Positions 25,887 to 35,506 of a stretch of DNA of 64,000 bases are shown here, piece after piece. Both the position numbers and the translations under genes were made by a program. The DNA is from Actinobaculum sp. 313 (GTDB taxonomy: Bacteria; Actinomycetota; Actinomycetes; Actinomycetales; Actinomycetaceae), in the NCBI RefSeq assembly GCF_003073475.1, contig NZ_CP029033.1, positions 2,480,001 to 2,544,000 on the forward strand, read 5' to 3'. A model generated the notes under the pieces. That model worked only from the letters and a program-made list of their open reading frames with translations. It was not told where the DNA came from and did not search any database. Each line of letters starts with the position of its first letter. Positions within the stretch are counted from its first letter, which is position 1.

Positions 25887-27068
25887 ATGCGTGATCCACA
25901 CAAGGTTGTGCTTTACAGCCATGATTCGCAAGGCCTGGGCCACCTCCGGCGGAATCTCGCTATCGCACATCAACTCGTACGCGATGTGCCGACCATAACC
26001 GGGCGCGATCTGACGGGTCTTATCATCTCTGGGCTTTCGCCCGAGTTAGGCTTTCCCCTACCGGAGGGATTCGACTGGGTCACTATCCCCGGCGTGGCAA
26101 AAGGGCGGCATGGATACGAGCCGCGCCATCTGCGCGGTCCAACGAAGGAACTCATTGCACTTCGTTCGGAACTGCTCGATGCAGCGCTACTGAACTTCGC
26201 GCCGGACATAACGATTATCGACCGCCACATCTTCGGGGTGTGGCACGAGCTGCGTGCTCCGCTCCTTCGCCTGCGCACCATGCACCCCGAGTCACATGTC
26301 GTACTTGGGCTACGCGATATTCTCGATACACCCGACGTAGCACAGGCAGAGTGGGAGGAACGCGGCGACCCGCAGTTACTAGGAGAAATCATTGACCATG
26401 TCTGGATCTATGGCGATCCGGCAGTCCATGACTCCATCAGTACTCGTGAAGTCCCGCCCACTCTAGCTGATCGCGCCCATTACACGGGCTATCTCGCCTC
26501 CGGGCGTAGCATCAGCGACCGGGAGGCGCAAGAGATACCCCAACCCTACGTCTTCACCACGGTGGGAGGAGGTTCCGATGGGTATCACCTGCTCCGAACC
26601 GCTGTCAGTCTGACACCCCCACCCGGACACCGGCACGTCGTCGTCGCCGGACCGCAACTAGACGACGTCGACTTCGCCGAAGTTCGCGCGCTCGCGCCCG
26701 TGGGAACGGAAGTCCACAAGACCTTACCGGGGATAAGCACGCACATAGCCCGTGCCGCGGCCGTGATTTCCATGGGTGGCTACAACACGGTATGCGAGAC
26801 ACTGGCAACGACGACCCCAGCTCTTATTGTTCCGCGCGAAACGCCGCGACTCGAACAACTCATTCGCGCCACCGCCCTCAACCGCATCGGGGCAGCCGAC
26901 ATGATGCGTTCCGAGGAAATCACCGCCCAGGCTCTGTCCCGTTGGGCACGCGACGCCGTGACCCGAAAGATTGACCGATCATCTATTAAACGTAACGGAC
27001 TGGCACATGTTGCACGCTACGCAGCCGACCTGTTGCTGTCCGACTCTCTTGTAGGAGGTACACGATGA
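25887..27068 (+). CDS. Predicted glycosyltransferase of the MurG/COG4671-like type
   Basis: A 393-residue GT-B fold enzyme. The N-terminal motif YSHDSQGLGHLRRNLAIAHQ is the hallmark of this predicted-glycosyltransferase group, and the C-terminal half shows MGGYNTVCETLATTTPALIVP, the nucleotide-sugar binding region as in MurG/UGT folds. No membrane segment. Good GAGAGGA ribosome site. First gene of an eight-gene operon; its stop overlaps the next start by four bases. Donor and acceptor are unknown. Together with the two GT4 enzymes it likely builds a small saccharide on an exported product. Confidence 0.85.
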   Translation: MRDPHKVVLYSHDSQGLGHLRRNLAIAHQLVRDVPTITGRDLTGLIISGLSPELGFPLPEGFDWVTIPGVAKGRHGYEPRHLRGPTKELIALRSELLDAALLNFAPDITIIDRHIFGVWHELRAPLLRLRTMHPESHVVLGLRDILDTPDVAQAEWEERGDPQLLGEIIDHVWIYGDPAVHDSISTREVPPTLADRAHYTGYLASGRSISDREAQEIPQPYVFTTVGGGSDGYHLLRTAVSLTPPPGHRHVVVAGPQLDDVDFAEVRALAPVGTEVHKTLPGISTHIARAAAVISMGGYNTVCETLATTTPALIVPRETPRLEQLIRATALNRIGAADMMRSEEITAQALSRWARDAVTRKIDRSSIKRNGLAHVARYAADLLLSDSLVGGTR

Positions 27069-28525
27069 GCCGCATCGCATATGTTCTCAAGGTCTACCCG
27101 CGCTTCTCCGAAACTTTTGTTGTCACGGAGATGCTCGCGCGGGAAGCCCAGGGAGAGCAGTTGAGCATTTACGCGCTGCGCTCCACCACTGATGCACGTT
27201 TTCACCCCGAGATAGCCAAGGTTAATGCTCCGGTAACATGGGTACCGCGCCCGCACAAGGCCTCGGAGATGTGGCAGGAGATCACCGATTCCCTCGACGA
27301 ACCCTCGTTAATCAGGCGTTTCGCCGAGTTGTTCCCGAAGCTATCCGAATTGCCCGCCGATGAAGTAGCACAGGGCGCCTGGTTGGCGCGGCAGGTACGG
27401 CAGGACGGCATTACCCACCTGCATGCGCATTTTGCCTCCCTTGCTGGGCGAATCGCCTGGATCGCCTCGCGGCTCAGCGGAGTTCCATACACCCTCACCA
27501 CCCATGCCAAGGACATTTTTCATGAGTCGGTTGACCCGGTGTGGCTGCGCACCGTGTGCAGCGGAGCCAATCGTGTGGTGGCGATCAGCCGCTTTAACGA
27601 AGCGTATCTACGCGGGGTTCTACGCGGCACAGGCGCTCAGATATCTCTGCAATACAACGCACTTGACCTCACTCGTTTCCCTTACCGGCAGCAAACAGCC
27701 CGCCTGGTTCGGTCAGATGACAACGCACTGAAGGTAGCCGCCGTCGGCAGACTTGTACCCAAGAAGGGATTCGCTGACCTGATAACGGCGGCGCATATGG
27801 CATTGCTAGCCGGAACTAAACTCGACGTTAGAATCGCCGGTGACGGCGAGTTATACGGCGAACTTGCCACACAGATCGAACAACTTGGAATCGCCGAACA
27901 TGTTCATCTTCTCGGACCAAAAACCCAGAATGAAGTGCGTCAATTGCTCGAGGATTCCGACGTCTTCGCCGCGCCATGTATCCGCGCCACAGACGGGAAC
28001 ATCGATGGCCTTCCCACGGTGATCCTCGAAGCCATGGCAACCGGAACGCCGGTTATCGCCACCAATGTCAGTGGCCTGCCCGAGGTGGTGCGCGACGGCG
28101 AGACCGGGATCCTGCTCGAGCCGGGAGACACCGTCGCCCTGGCTGGAGTCCTGCGGGACTTGGCGCACGGGCGTGTTGATACTGAGCTGCTCACTCACCA
28201 GGCGCGACGCCTGATTGAAGAGCAGTTCGACAGTCGCAAGCAGGCACGGGTTCTAGCGGGTTGGGAATCCCCGGAGTTCCCCGAAGTTCCAGCGACGACG
28301 GCCGCCTCTAGCGCTCCTGCTGATGTGGCCAGTGCGGCCAGCCACATTGCCGATTCCCACAGCGGCACAGCCGGTGTGCACGACGGCACAGCCGGTGTGT
28401 ACGACGGCACAGCCGCTGCGTCCAACGGCACACCAAGCGCCCACGGTGGCGTATCTGCCAGCCAGGCACCCGCATACGACATGGCCGAGCTTGCCACCAC
28501 GATCTCAGGAGAGGAGTCACACTGA
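27065..28525 (+). CDS. GT4-family glycosyltransferase (WcaL-like) with low-complexity tail
   Basis: A 486-residue retaining glycosyltransferase. N-terminal acceptor domain starts IAYVLKVYPRFSETFVVTEM, as in colanic-acid WcaL-like enzymes; donor domain has AAVGRLVPKKGFADLI and the E-x7-E type motif in PTVILEAMATGTPVIATNVS followed by GLPEVVRDGETG. Residues about 400-475 are a Ser/Ala/Gly-rich tail with repeats of the type DGTAGVY, encoded by degenerate direct repeats around 28365-28430, probably a flexible linker. Overlaps both neighbours (ATGA and TGATG), so translation is coupled across the operon. Confidence 0.88.
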   Translation: MSRIAYVLKVYPRFSETFVVTEMLAREAQGEQLSIYALRSTTDARFHPEIAKVNAPVTWVPRPHKASEMWQEITDSLDEPSLIRRFAELFPKLSELPADEVAQGAWLARQVRQDGITHLHAHFASLAGRIAWIASRLSGVPYTLTTHAKDIFHESVDPVWLRTVCSGANRVVAISRFNEAYLRGVLRGTGAQISLQYNALDLTRFPYRQQTARLVRSDDNALKVAAVGRLVPKKGFADLITAAHMALLAGTKLDVRIAGDGELYGELATQIEQLGIAEHVHLLGPKTQNEVRQLLEDSDVFAAPCIRATDGNIDGLPTVILEAMATGTPVIATNVSGLPEVVRDGETGILLEPGDTVALAGVLRDLAHGRVDTELLTHQARRLIEEQFDSRKQARVLAGWESPEFPEVPATTAASSAPADVASAASHIADSHSGTAGVHDGTAGVYDGTAAASNGTPSAHGGVSASQAPAYDMAELATTISGEESH

Positions 28526-29928
28526 TGCGGATAGCTTACGTGTGTGTCGACCCCGGCATCGAAGTCTTCGGCACCAAGGGGGCGTCGGTTCATATTCAGG
28601 AAGTAGTCCGTGAACTACGTCGGCGCGGGCACGACGTCGTCGTGTATGCGCTGCGGCGCGGCGGGGAGGTCCCAGACGATCTGGCCGATCTGCAGGTGGA
28701 GGAGAACGCCCTAGAAGACACCGCTACCACGGCACAGCGTGAGCACGCCCAGCAGCGTGCCTCCGCGCGGATCGCAGAGCGAATTCGCGCCAACGGCATG
28801 CCTGATCTCATTCTTGAACGGTACTCTCTGTTCTCCAGCGTGCTTGCCATCCTGTGTGGCGACGGCGAGTGGGGAAAGAACCGCCATGAGGGCGGGGAGC
28901 GCACAGCCAACGGAACTCCACGAGACGAGGAGGGAGTCCCGCCAGTCGATGGGAGTGCGCCCTTCGACATCGACGTCCCGCCTGTTGGCGGGGACTTGCC
29001 ATCCAACGACGTCCCGCCTGTTGGCGTGCTGGAGGTCAACGCACCCCTGATTGACGAACAACGTACACACCGCGAACTGGAGGACGAGGACACCGCATGG
29101 GAACTGCTGCGGCGCCAATGCGCTGCGGCGCAGGCCGTTATCTGCGTGTCTGACCCGGTAAAGCGTTGGGTTCATACGCACACCGGAAGCACTCGTGTAC
29201 ATACCGTGCCCAACGGTGTGAATACCGAAAGGATCCGACCTCAGCCAGAGGCATCAGGTCCTGCAATCGTCACCTTCGTCGGCACCCTTAAGCCGTGGCA
29301 CGGCGTGGCCGACCTGCTACGGGCAGCGAACGTGGCGAAGGGACCCTGGCGACTGCGAATCATAGGGAACGGGCCGGAACGTGATCGGCTGGAACGGCTG
29401 GCACGCCAGCTGCGTGTGGACACCGATTTCCGCGGGGCAGTCTCTCCCGCAAGAATCCCGGAACACTTGGCTGGCACAGCCATTGGCGTGGCTCCTTACC
29501 CGGAACCACGCCGTGCCGCCGACCACTACTTCTCCCCACTTAAGGTGCACGAATACCTGGCCGCCGGTCTGCCTGTGGTCGCTTCTGCGGTAGGTCAGCT
29601 TCCGGAACTTCTACGCGGGGTGGGTTTACTCGTTCCACCGTCCGACCCACGCGCCCTCGCGGCGGCACTGGACTACCTGGCGATTAACCCGCAGGAGCGC
29701 GCCCGACTCGGTCGTCTCGCCCGCCAACGAGCCGAACGCCAGCACAGTTGGAGTGTGGCAGTTGATCGGATTCTGCGTTTGGCCGGGCTGCATGAGACAG
29801 ACAGTGATGCGGTCGCCCCACCGGCCGTCGGCAACAGCCCCGTCGGCAACACCCAGGCTACCAGCAACAACGCGAGCGGAGACGCTAGTCCGATCCTCTA
29901 TGCGTACCAGAAGAAAGGAGACGCTTGA
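28525..29928 (+). CDS. GT4-family glycosyltransferase with a repeat insertion
   Basis: A 467-residue enzyme. It opens with IAYVCVDPGIEVFGTKGASVHIQ (N-terminal Rossmann half), and the donor half has VTFVGTLKPWHGVADLL, PYPEPRRAADHYFSPLKVHE and EYLAAGLPVVASAVGQLPEL. Between residues about 112 and 172 lies an insertion with three or more DVPPVGG-like repeats absent from ordinary GT4 proteins; it is probably a surface loop. The C-terminal about 40 residues are also low complexity. Third gene of the operon, its stop overlapping the ABC gene (TGATG). Confidence 0.87.
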   Translation: MRIAYVCVDPGIEVFGTKGASVHIQEVVRELRRRGHDVVVYALRRGGEVPDDLADLQVEENALEDTATTAQREHAQQRASARIAERIRANGMPDLILERYSLFSSVLAILCGDGEWGKNRHEGGERTANGTPRDEEGVPPVDGSAPFDIDVPPVGGDLPSNDVPPVGVLEVNAPLIDEQRTHRELEDEDTAWELLRRQCAAAQAVICVSDPVKRWVHTHTGSTRVHTVPNGVNTERIRPQPEASGPAIVTFVGTLKPWHGVADLLRAANVAKGPWRLRIIGNGPERDRLERLARQLRVDTDFRGAVSPARIPEHLAGTAIGVAPYPEPRRAADHYFSPLKVHEYLAAGLPVVASAVGQLPELLRGVGLLVPPSDPRALAAALDYLAINPQERARLGRLARQRAERQHSWSVAVDRILRLAGLHETDSDAVAPPAVGNSPVGNTQATSNNASGDASPILYAYQKKGDA

Positions 29929-31726
29929 TGGCGAAGCGATTTAGCCGTGCCGCGGCTCTGCGTACCCTCCGCCTTGTAGCCCCAGAGGCAAAACATCAAA
30001 AGGGACTTATCGGCGCTGGAACGGTGGCGTTGCTCCTTGAAGTGATTTTTCGCGTCATGGAGCCCTGGCCCTTGAAGATCGTTATTGACGGTATAGCCGT
30101 TTCACGCGGTTCCGAGAATGCGGGGGCCAAGCAACGGTAACCAGTCTGGTGATCTGCGGTCTTCTCCTTATCGCCATAGTTACCCTCCGAGCGGCGACGA
30201 ATTATCTGGCCACCACGAGTTTTGCCCTGGCCGGATCGCGTACTGCCATCTCATTGCGGGCACGCGTATTCCATCATGTCCAAGGCCTCTCACAGCAGTA
30301 CCACGCCCATAATCGCAGTGCGGACACCGTGCAACGCATTGTCAGTGATGTCGCACGCCTACAGGAGGTGGCAATCACCGCGGGTCTTCCCCTGTTAGCC
30401 AATATGACGACGCTGGCTGTGATGCTTGTGATCATGTTCGTCCTGGACCCGCTGCTAGCGCTGGCTGTCGTCGCCGCTATCGCGCTATTCATCCCCGTAT
30501 CATCCGGCTCGTCGAAGAAAATCACATCAGCCGCACGCCGGACGCGCAAGGGCGAAGGACAACTCGCCAACACTGCGCAGGAGGCACTCAGCGCGATCCG
30601 GATCGTGCAGGCATACGGTCTGGAAGCAGAGGTGGAAGGGCATTTCGGTGGAGCCAACCAGCGTGCGCTAAGCGAAGGCGTCAAATCACTGCGTCTGGCC
30701 GCCCGGCTGGAACGCAGCACCGATGTCATCGTTGGCCTAGCAACCGCCGTCGTCATGGTGGGCGGCGGAATACGGGTCATTCAAGGTGCAATGACACCGG
30801 GGGAGCTGGTACTGTTCACTACTTATCTGCGTACAACGATGAAACCTCTGCGTGACATGGCGAAATACACCGGTCGAATCGCCCGCGCCAGTGCATCCGG
30901 AGAACGCGTTGCCGATCTTATGGATGCCAAGTCCGAGGTGGTCTCGCCGGAAAGGCCTCTGTGGCCAGGTCGGATTACGGGCCAAGTTGCCTTTGAAAAC
31001 GTCGTTACCGAATACGACGGTCACGAAGTCCTCCATGGTCTCGACCTGAAGATATCTCCCGGCGAGCACGTGGCAATCATCGGTCCGTCGGGAGCTGGAA
31101 AATCAACGCTTGTCTCGCTGCTCGTACGCGCAATTGACCCCGTCATCGGCCGCGTAACACTCGATGGTTATTCGCTGCGGGATCTTGATCTGGCTAAGCT
31201 ACGTTCCAGTGTCTCACTGCTGCACCAGGATGCGGTACTGTTCACCGGCTCCATCAAACACAATATCCGGCTTGGACGCCAGGATGCCAGCGACGCCGAA
31301 GTGGAGGCAGCCGCACGCGCCGCACATGCGCACGACTTCATCATGGAGTTACCCGATGGGTATGAGACCATCGTAGGCGAGCGCGGCGACACTCTCTCGG
31401 GCGGCCAGCGCCAACGTATCGCCATCGCGCGCGCCCTGCTACGCGACACCCCAGTCGTCATCCTGGATGAGGCAACAACCGGTCTTGACCCGGAGTCCGC
31501 CGAGTTAGTTCTCAACGCGATTGATAGTCTCAGCCGTGGTCGCACCACTCTTACCGTCACTCACGACGCCGAGGTGGCACTGCGCGCCACGCGCGTCGTC
31601 TGGATTGAAGGCGGCTACGTCCTCCTGGACGGCAAGCCGAATGATCTGCTCGCCAATAACAGAGTATTCCGCGACTGGATCAATGCCAGTGGACGCCAGG
31701 CCGACCAGATCCATATTGGAGGATAG
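29928..31726 (+). pseudogene. ABC exporter (fused TMD-NBD), frameshifted in the N-terminal part
   Basis: The reconstructed protein is about 599 residues, a full half-transporter. The first 71 codons from ATG 29928 hold the first membrane region, then TAA at 30138-30140; the same protein continues in another frame (TVTSLVICGLLLIAIVTLRA), so one base is missing near 30134. The rest has the six-helix TMD and an NBD with Walker A GPSGAGKST, signature LSGGQRQRIAIARAL, Walker B VVILDEATTGLD and H-loop THDAEV. It should work as a homodimer exporting the product of the neighbouring glycosyltransferases. A TTG/ATG inside the second frame (30149) would give a pump lacking helix 1. Confidence 0.87.
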
Positions 31727-31728
31727 AT

Positions 31729-32899
31729 ATGAACGCTCTAGTAGGCAACACATCCGCCAGCTCTGGCACACCAAACAACACCACCGCGGCTATACTCGCC
31801 CACATCCTCGATCAAGATCGGTTCAGTGAGTTGATCGGCGAGCAGGTTCACGCCACACGTGTACGCATAAAACCGAATGTGAGTGTCGCCGCCTCCTTCG
31901 CGGAGGAAGCAACCGGCACCCCAGTGGGGTGGGCACGTTTCCTCTGGCCTGGCAGCCATCCGAAGGCCGAACGGGCCCAACAGTGGGCTGAACGCCTGGG
32001 GGTGCGGCACGCACCCAGCAATTCTCCGACGACATCCTGCTTGAAACCGGTGAGATCGCCACCGATCCGCGCCTGGCCAAGTACATCAACCGCTCTTTTC
32101 CAGGCGGGATCTCTGGCGACATTCTGCGTTATAACCCGTTGCGCCGAATCGTTATACACCGCGGCGAAGAAGTGGTGCGCATCAGTGCGCAGGCGACACA
32201 ACTGAACCGGTGGATGCACGGCTTTCTGGCGGAACATCTGGCCGTTTCTCCTCGGCTGGACGACGGAGAGGACCCGCATATCAGCGTTCTACGTTTCGTT
32301 GGAGATACCGATTTATCCGCTGTTGACGACGCCGACGCTACGTATCGGGCCGGTCGACTCCTGGCGACCTTGCATGCCATCTCCGGGCGCCTGCCCGAGT
32401 CGCAGCGAGACGCGTTGCCGGTATGGGACTCCGATACCGGCGCCAGGCAAGCAGCAACGCATGCTGCCGTATTGGACGCCCTCGACAAACCACTGGCCGA
32501 GCGCCTGCGAGGTATCGCGCAACGCCTACCCCGCCCGCCCCAGCTACCGCTGGTTCTGGCACACGGGGACGCCTCCCCGACCAGTTTCTGCTGCACCGAG
32601 CTTCCGGCGCTCTCTGGATCACCGATTTTGATCGCCTCTGTGTGGCACCGGCCAGTCTCGATATCGGATCGTATCTCGCGGTTGCCGACGACGGCGCCGA
32701 GGAGGCCCTGCTTTTGGGATACCGCGATGGCTGGCAACAGCATCGGCGCTCCCCGCTGCGCGATCTACCCGCGCAAGCCTTACGCGCCATGCTTCTGCGG
32801 TCGCTGCTGGCTCGAGTGGCGGATCCCCTGCGCGGCGCAGACCCCGCGTGGCGGGAGCTCATGGCCGACCGGATTGGGCGTATCGAGGCGCTGCTGTGA
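31729..32899 (+). pseudogene. APH-like phosphotransferase 1, two frameshifts
   Basis: The reconstructed protein is about 389 residues of the aminoglycoside-phosphotransferase (APH/choline-kinase) fold. The N-terminal lobe runs in the first frame to about 32000, then shifts by one missing base near 32010 (continuing TQQFSDDILLETGEIA), and again near 32576 in a C run, where LAHGDASP must join DQFLLHRASGALWITDFD. The joined sequence restores the catalytic HGDxxPDQ loop and the metal-binding ITDFD motif, so the gene is probably whole in the cell. It starts two bases after the ABC gene and overlaps the second kinase gene (GTGA). The substrate is unknown; it may phosphorylate the exported glycoside. 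Confidence 0.85.
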
Positions 32900-33969
32900 A
32901 GACTGCTCTGGGGACTCTATTCACACTGCGCGGCGTCGAGCGCGCATGGCCGCGGGATGATGGGTCTGTCATCTTCGAACGCAGGGATAGCGACCGCCTG
33001 CGCGCGGGACGTATCGGCCACGACGGCGGCGTCGAACTCCTCCCCTACGCCAGCGACCCCGCTCTGCCGGAGCTGTCCCCGAGTCTGCCCGGACGGCTTG
33101 TCGTGCACAGAATGGGCCGCCGTGTCGTCGTCGTCGGCCCTGGGAAGGTGATCAAACTGGTACGCCCGGGGCGCGCCCAGTCCATTGCGGAGAAGACGCG
33201 CGCGACGGCACAGGTGTTTTCTCGCTATGGATTGCGCGGCGCCAACGTCATCAGCAGTTCTGCGGCCAATGTAGTCTTCACTATCCTTCCCGGTGTCAGC
33301 CTGCGAACCGTCGGCGACGACGCCCGAAAGGCTTGGCACCAGTTCTGCGATACGTGGCCGAACATGGCCGCTCATACCGATCTCGCCGACCTCACCATCC
33401 ATACCGGCCGTGACGAGGCCGCGGTGTTGCATCGCTGGTTCAGTTGGGCACAGGCCTTCCATGCGCTTCCCGAGCTTCCCCGGCTCGGACGCGCCGTCGC
33501 CCAGGTCTGTGACGCACTGCAGCACCATGGCGACTCGCTGGTGTTCTCCCATCGCGACCTGCACGATGGTCAGATCCTCTGGGACGGGAGCACCCTCGGA
33601 ATTCTTGACGTAGATACGGCCTGTGCCGCAGAGGCGGCGCTCGACCTCGCAAATCTCCGCGCGCATGTGGAACTGGGAGCGCTAATCAGTAGTAACCTAC
33701 CGCGTCCACATATCGGATCGTCGAGACTCTCCAGCAGCACTCCCTCGCAAGCATCCGCAGCAAGCCATTCGTATACTCCCGCGTTTGCGACCGCAGTGCT
33801 TGATATGCTCGATAACGCAGTGGCACGTTCCGCAGCGACGTCCGCGCGCTTTGACGCTTATTTGCGTTCCGCGCGTCTACGTCTTGCTTTTGTCCATGCA
33901 TTTCGGCCACCTGCACAGGCGTGGCTTCCCGAGTGGATTGACCGGTATCTACGCGATGACCACCGGTAG
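32896..33969 (+). CDS. APH-like phosphotransferase 2
   Basis: A 357-residue APH-fold protein started at GTG 32896, which overlaps the preceding stop. Catalytic loop VFSHRDLHDGQILWD and metal-binding LGILDVDTACAAE are intact. The N-terminal lobe (GPGKVIKLVRPGRAQ) has the phosphate-binding lysine. It is paralogous in layout to the preceding gene, so the operon encodes two different small-molecule kinases, possibly acting in series or as a heterodimer. The substrate is unknown. Confidence 0.85.
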   Translation: MKTALGTLFTLRGVERAWPRDDGSVIFERRDSDRLRAGRIGHDGGVELLPYASDPALPELSPSLPGRLVVHRMGRRVVVVGPGKVIKLVRPGRAQSIAEKTRATAQVFSRYGLRGANVISSSAANVVFTILPGVSLRTVGDDARKAWHQFCDTWPNMAAHTDLADLTIHTGRDEAAVLHRWFSWAQAFHALPELPRLGRAVAQVCDALQHHGDSLVFSHRDLHDGQILWDGSTLGILDVDTACAAEAALDLANLRAHVELGALISSNLPRPHIGSSRLSSSTPSQASAASHSYTPAFATAVLDMLDNAVARSAATSARFDAYLRSARLRLAFVHAFRPPAQAWLPEWIDRYLRDDHR

Positions 33970-34007
33970 CAAGACCTCCCGAGTTCGGCCTGCCGAAAGG
34001 AGTAGCA

Positions 34008-35495
34008 ATCAGGCGTTTTACGCGGCATAGGAACCGACCGAGTGGGCCCGCTCAGGCCGACGTCGAGTCGGCGGAGCAGGCGCGCGCCGCCGAGCCTTCT
34101 GCTTCCATCCGGGTGAGGATCATGTGGACCATGGTCCTCTTGGCAGGCATCGCGCTAGCGGCATCGGGAGCGGTAGTCACCGTCCTGCAGGAACACAACA
34201 TTCGTGCCAACGCCACCGAACAGCTACAGCGGATTCTCAACCAGTTCCGCAGCCAGGCGGCCAGCGGCATCTATCCCGCCACCGGCGAGCAGTTCATGGA
34301 CGCTTCACAGGCACTGGAAACATTCCTCAGCCGGTCGATTATGGGCGAAGCTGAGGGAGAACTCGGCTTCGTCGGAACGACCATCGCCTGGGTCGCCTCG
34401 CCGGATGTCGAACTACGACCTGAGGACGATCAGGAACTACTTTCCGCCGTCGCCACCTATGTTTCCGGCAATACTGCCATCATCGAACCGATACGCACTC
34501 GGTCCGCCGAGTACATCGTCTTAGTGGCACCGATCAGCGTTGGCGCCGACCACGGGGCTCTTCTGCACGTTATCGATCTCGGGGTGTCACTGCGCGAGTT
34601 CCGCAACACGATGCTGCTCTACGGCGTTACGGCACTCATCACACTGGCACTGATCGCCGTCCTCGCCTGGCTCGCAGCGGATCGACTGCTCCGGCCCATT
34701 GAGGATCTTCGTAAAGCGGCACAGTCCATCGATGAGCGCGACCTGAAGACTCGCGTGCCAGTGCGCGGCCGCGATGACTTGGCGGCGCTTGCCGTCACCA
34801 TGAATCGTATGCTGGACCGTATTGAACGCTCCGTCGAAGGCCAGCGGGAACTGTTGGACGACGTCGGACACGAGTTACGCACGCCAATCACCGTGGTCCG
34901 CGGGCATCTCGAACTTGTTGATCCGCACGATGAGGAAGATGTTCGACAAACCCGGGCGCTAGTCCTCGATGAACTCGACCGTATGGGCGTCCTCGTTAAC
35001 GACCTCCTCGAACTCGCGCGTGCATCAACAACGGACTTCGTACAGACTGTCCCCTGCCAGATTGCCGAATTGACGGAACAAGTCTTCGAGAAGGCCCGCG
35101 CGTTAGACGAACGTCCGTGGAGCTTGGAAAGCACCGCAAACATCGAGACCTCGGCCGATCCCATTCGCATCACCCAAGCATGGCTCCAGCTCGCCGCAAA
35201 CGCAGTCAAATACTCCAATCCCGGCAGCCCGGTAGCCCTGGGCTCTGCCGTTCATGGCAATGAGGTACATCTGTGGGTACGTGACCAGGGAATTGGAATC
35301 GCCCCGAAAGATATCGAACGGGTACGGCAACGTTTCGGCCGTGTCGACACGGCCGGGCGAACGGTTCCCGGTTCCGGCCTGGGACTGAGTATTGTTGAGA
35401 CTATTGTCACCGCTCACGGCGGCAGCCTGCACATCGCCTCCACTCTAGGAGAGGGATCCTTGTTCACCCTGCGGCTGCCGATCACCACAATCTGA
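34008..35495 (+). CDS. Sensor histidine kinase of a two-component system
   Basis: Membrane sensor kinase. From the GTG at 34113 it has 460 residues: membrane helix (TMVLLAGIALAASGAVVTVL), extracytoplasmic sensor of about 140 residues, second helix (YGVTALITLALIAVLAWLA), HAMP (RLLRPIEDLRKAAQSID), H-box GHELRTPITVVRGHLEL, N-box LQLAANAVKYS, G boxes VRDQGIGI and GSGLGLSIVE. The frame is open to 34008, where an excellent AAAGGAG lies six bases before an ATC codon followed by a basic RRFTRHRNRPSG; the natural start is probably there, with ATC either a non-standard start or an altered ATG. The span given includes this extension. It should sense an envelope or product signal for the operon it closes. 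Confidence 0.88.
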   Translation: MRRFTRHRNRPSGPAQADVESAEQARAAEPSASIRVRIMWTMVLLAGIALAASGAVVTVLQEHNIRANATEQLQRILNQFRSQAASGIYPATGEQFMDASQALETFLSRSIMGEAEGELGFVGTTIAWVASPDVELRPEDDQELLSAVATYVSGNTAIIEPIRTRSAEYIVLVAPISVGADHGALLHVIDLGVSLREFRNTMLLYGVTALITLALIAVLAWLAADRLLRPIEDLRKAAQSIDERDLKTRVPVRGRDDLAALAVTMNRMLDRIERSVEGQRELLDDVGHELRTPITVVRGHLELVDPHDEEDVRQTRALVLDELDRMGVLVNDLLELARASTTDFVQTVPCQIAELTEQVFEKARALDERPWSLESTANIETSADPIRITQAWLQLAANAVKYSNPGSPVALGSAVHGNEVHLWVRDQGIGIAPKDIERVRQRFGRVDTAGRTVPGSGLGLSIVETIVTAHGGSLHIASTLGEGSLFTLRLPITTI

Positions 35496-35506
35496 GGAGG
35501 ATTAAA

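Noticed and set aside
32917-33666. Minus-strand frame of 249 codons
   Set aside because: Shadow of the second APH-like kinase gene, which has intact catalytic motifs.
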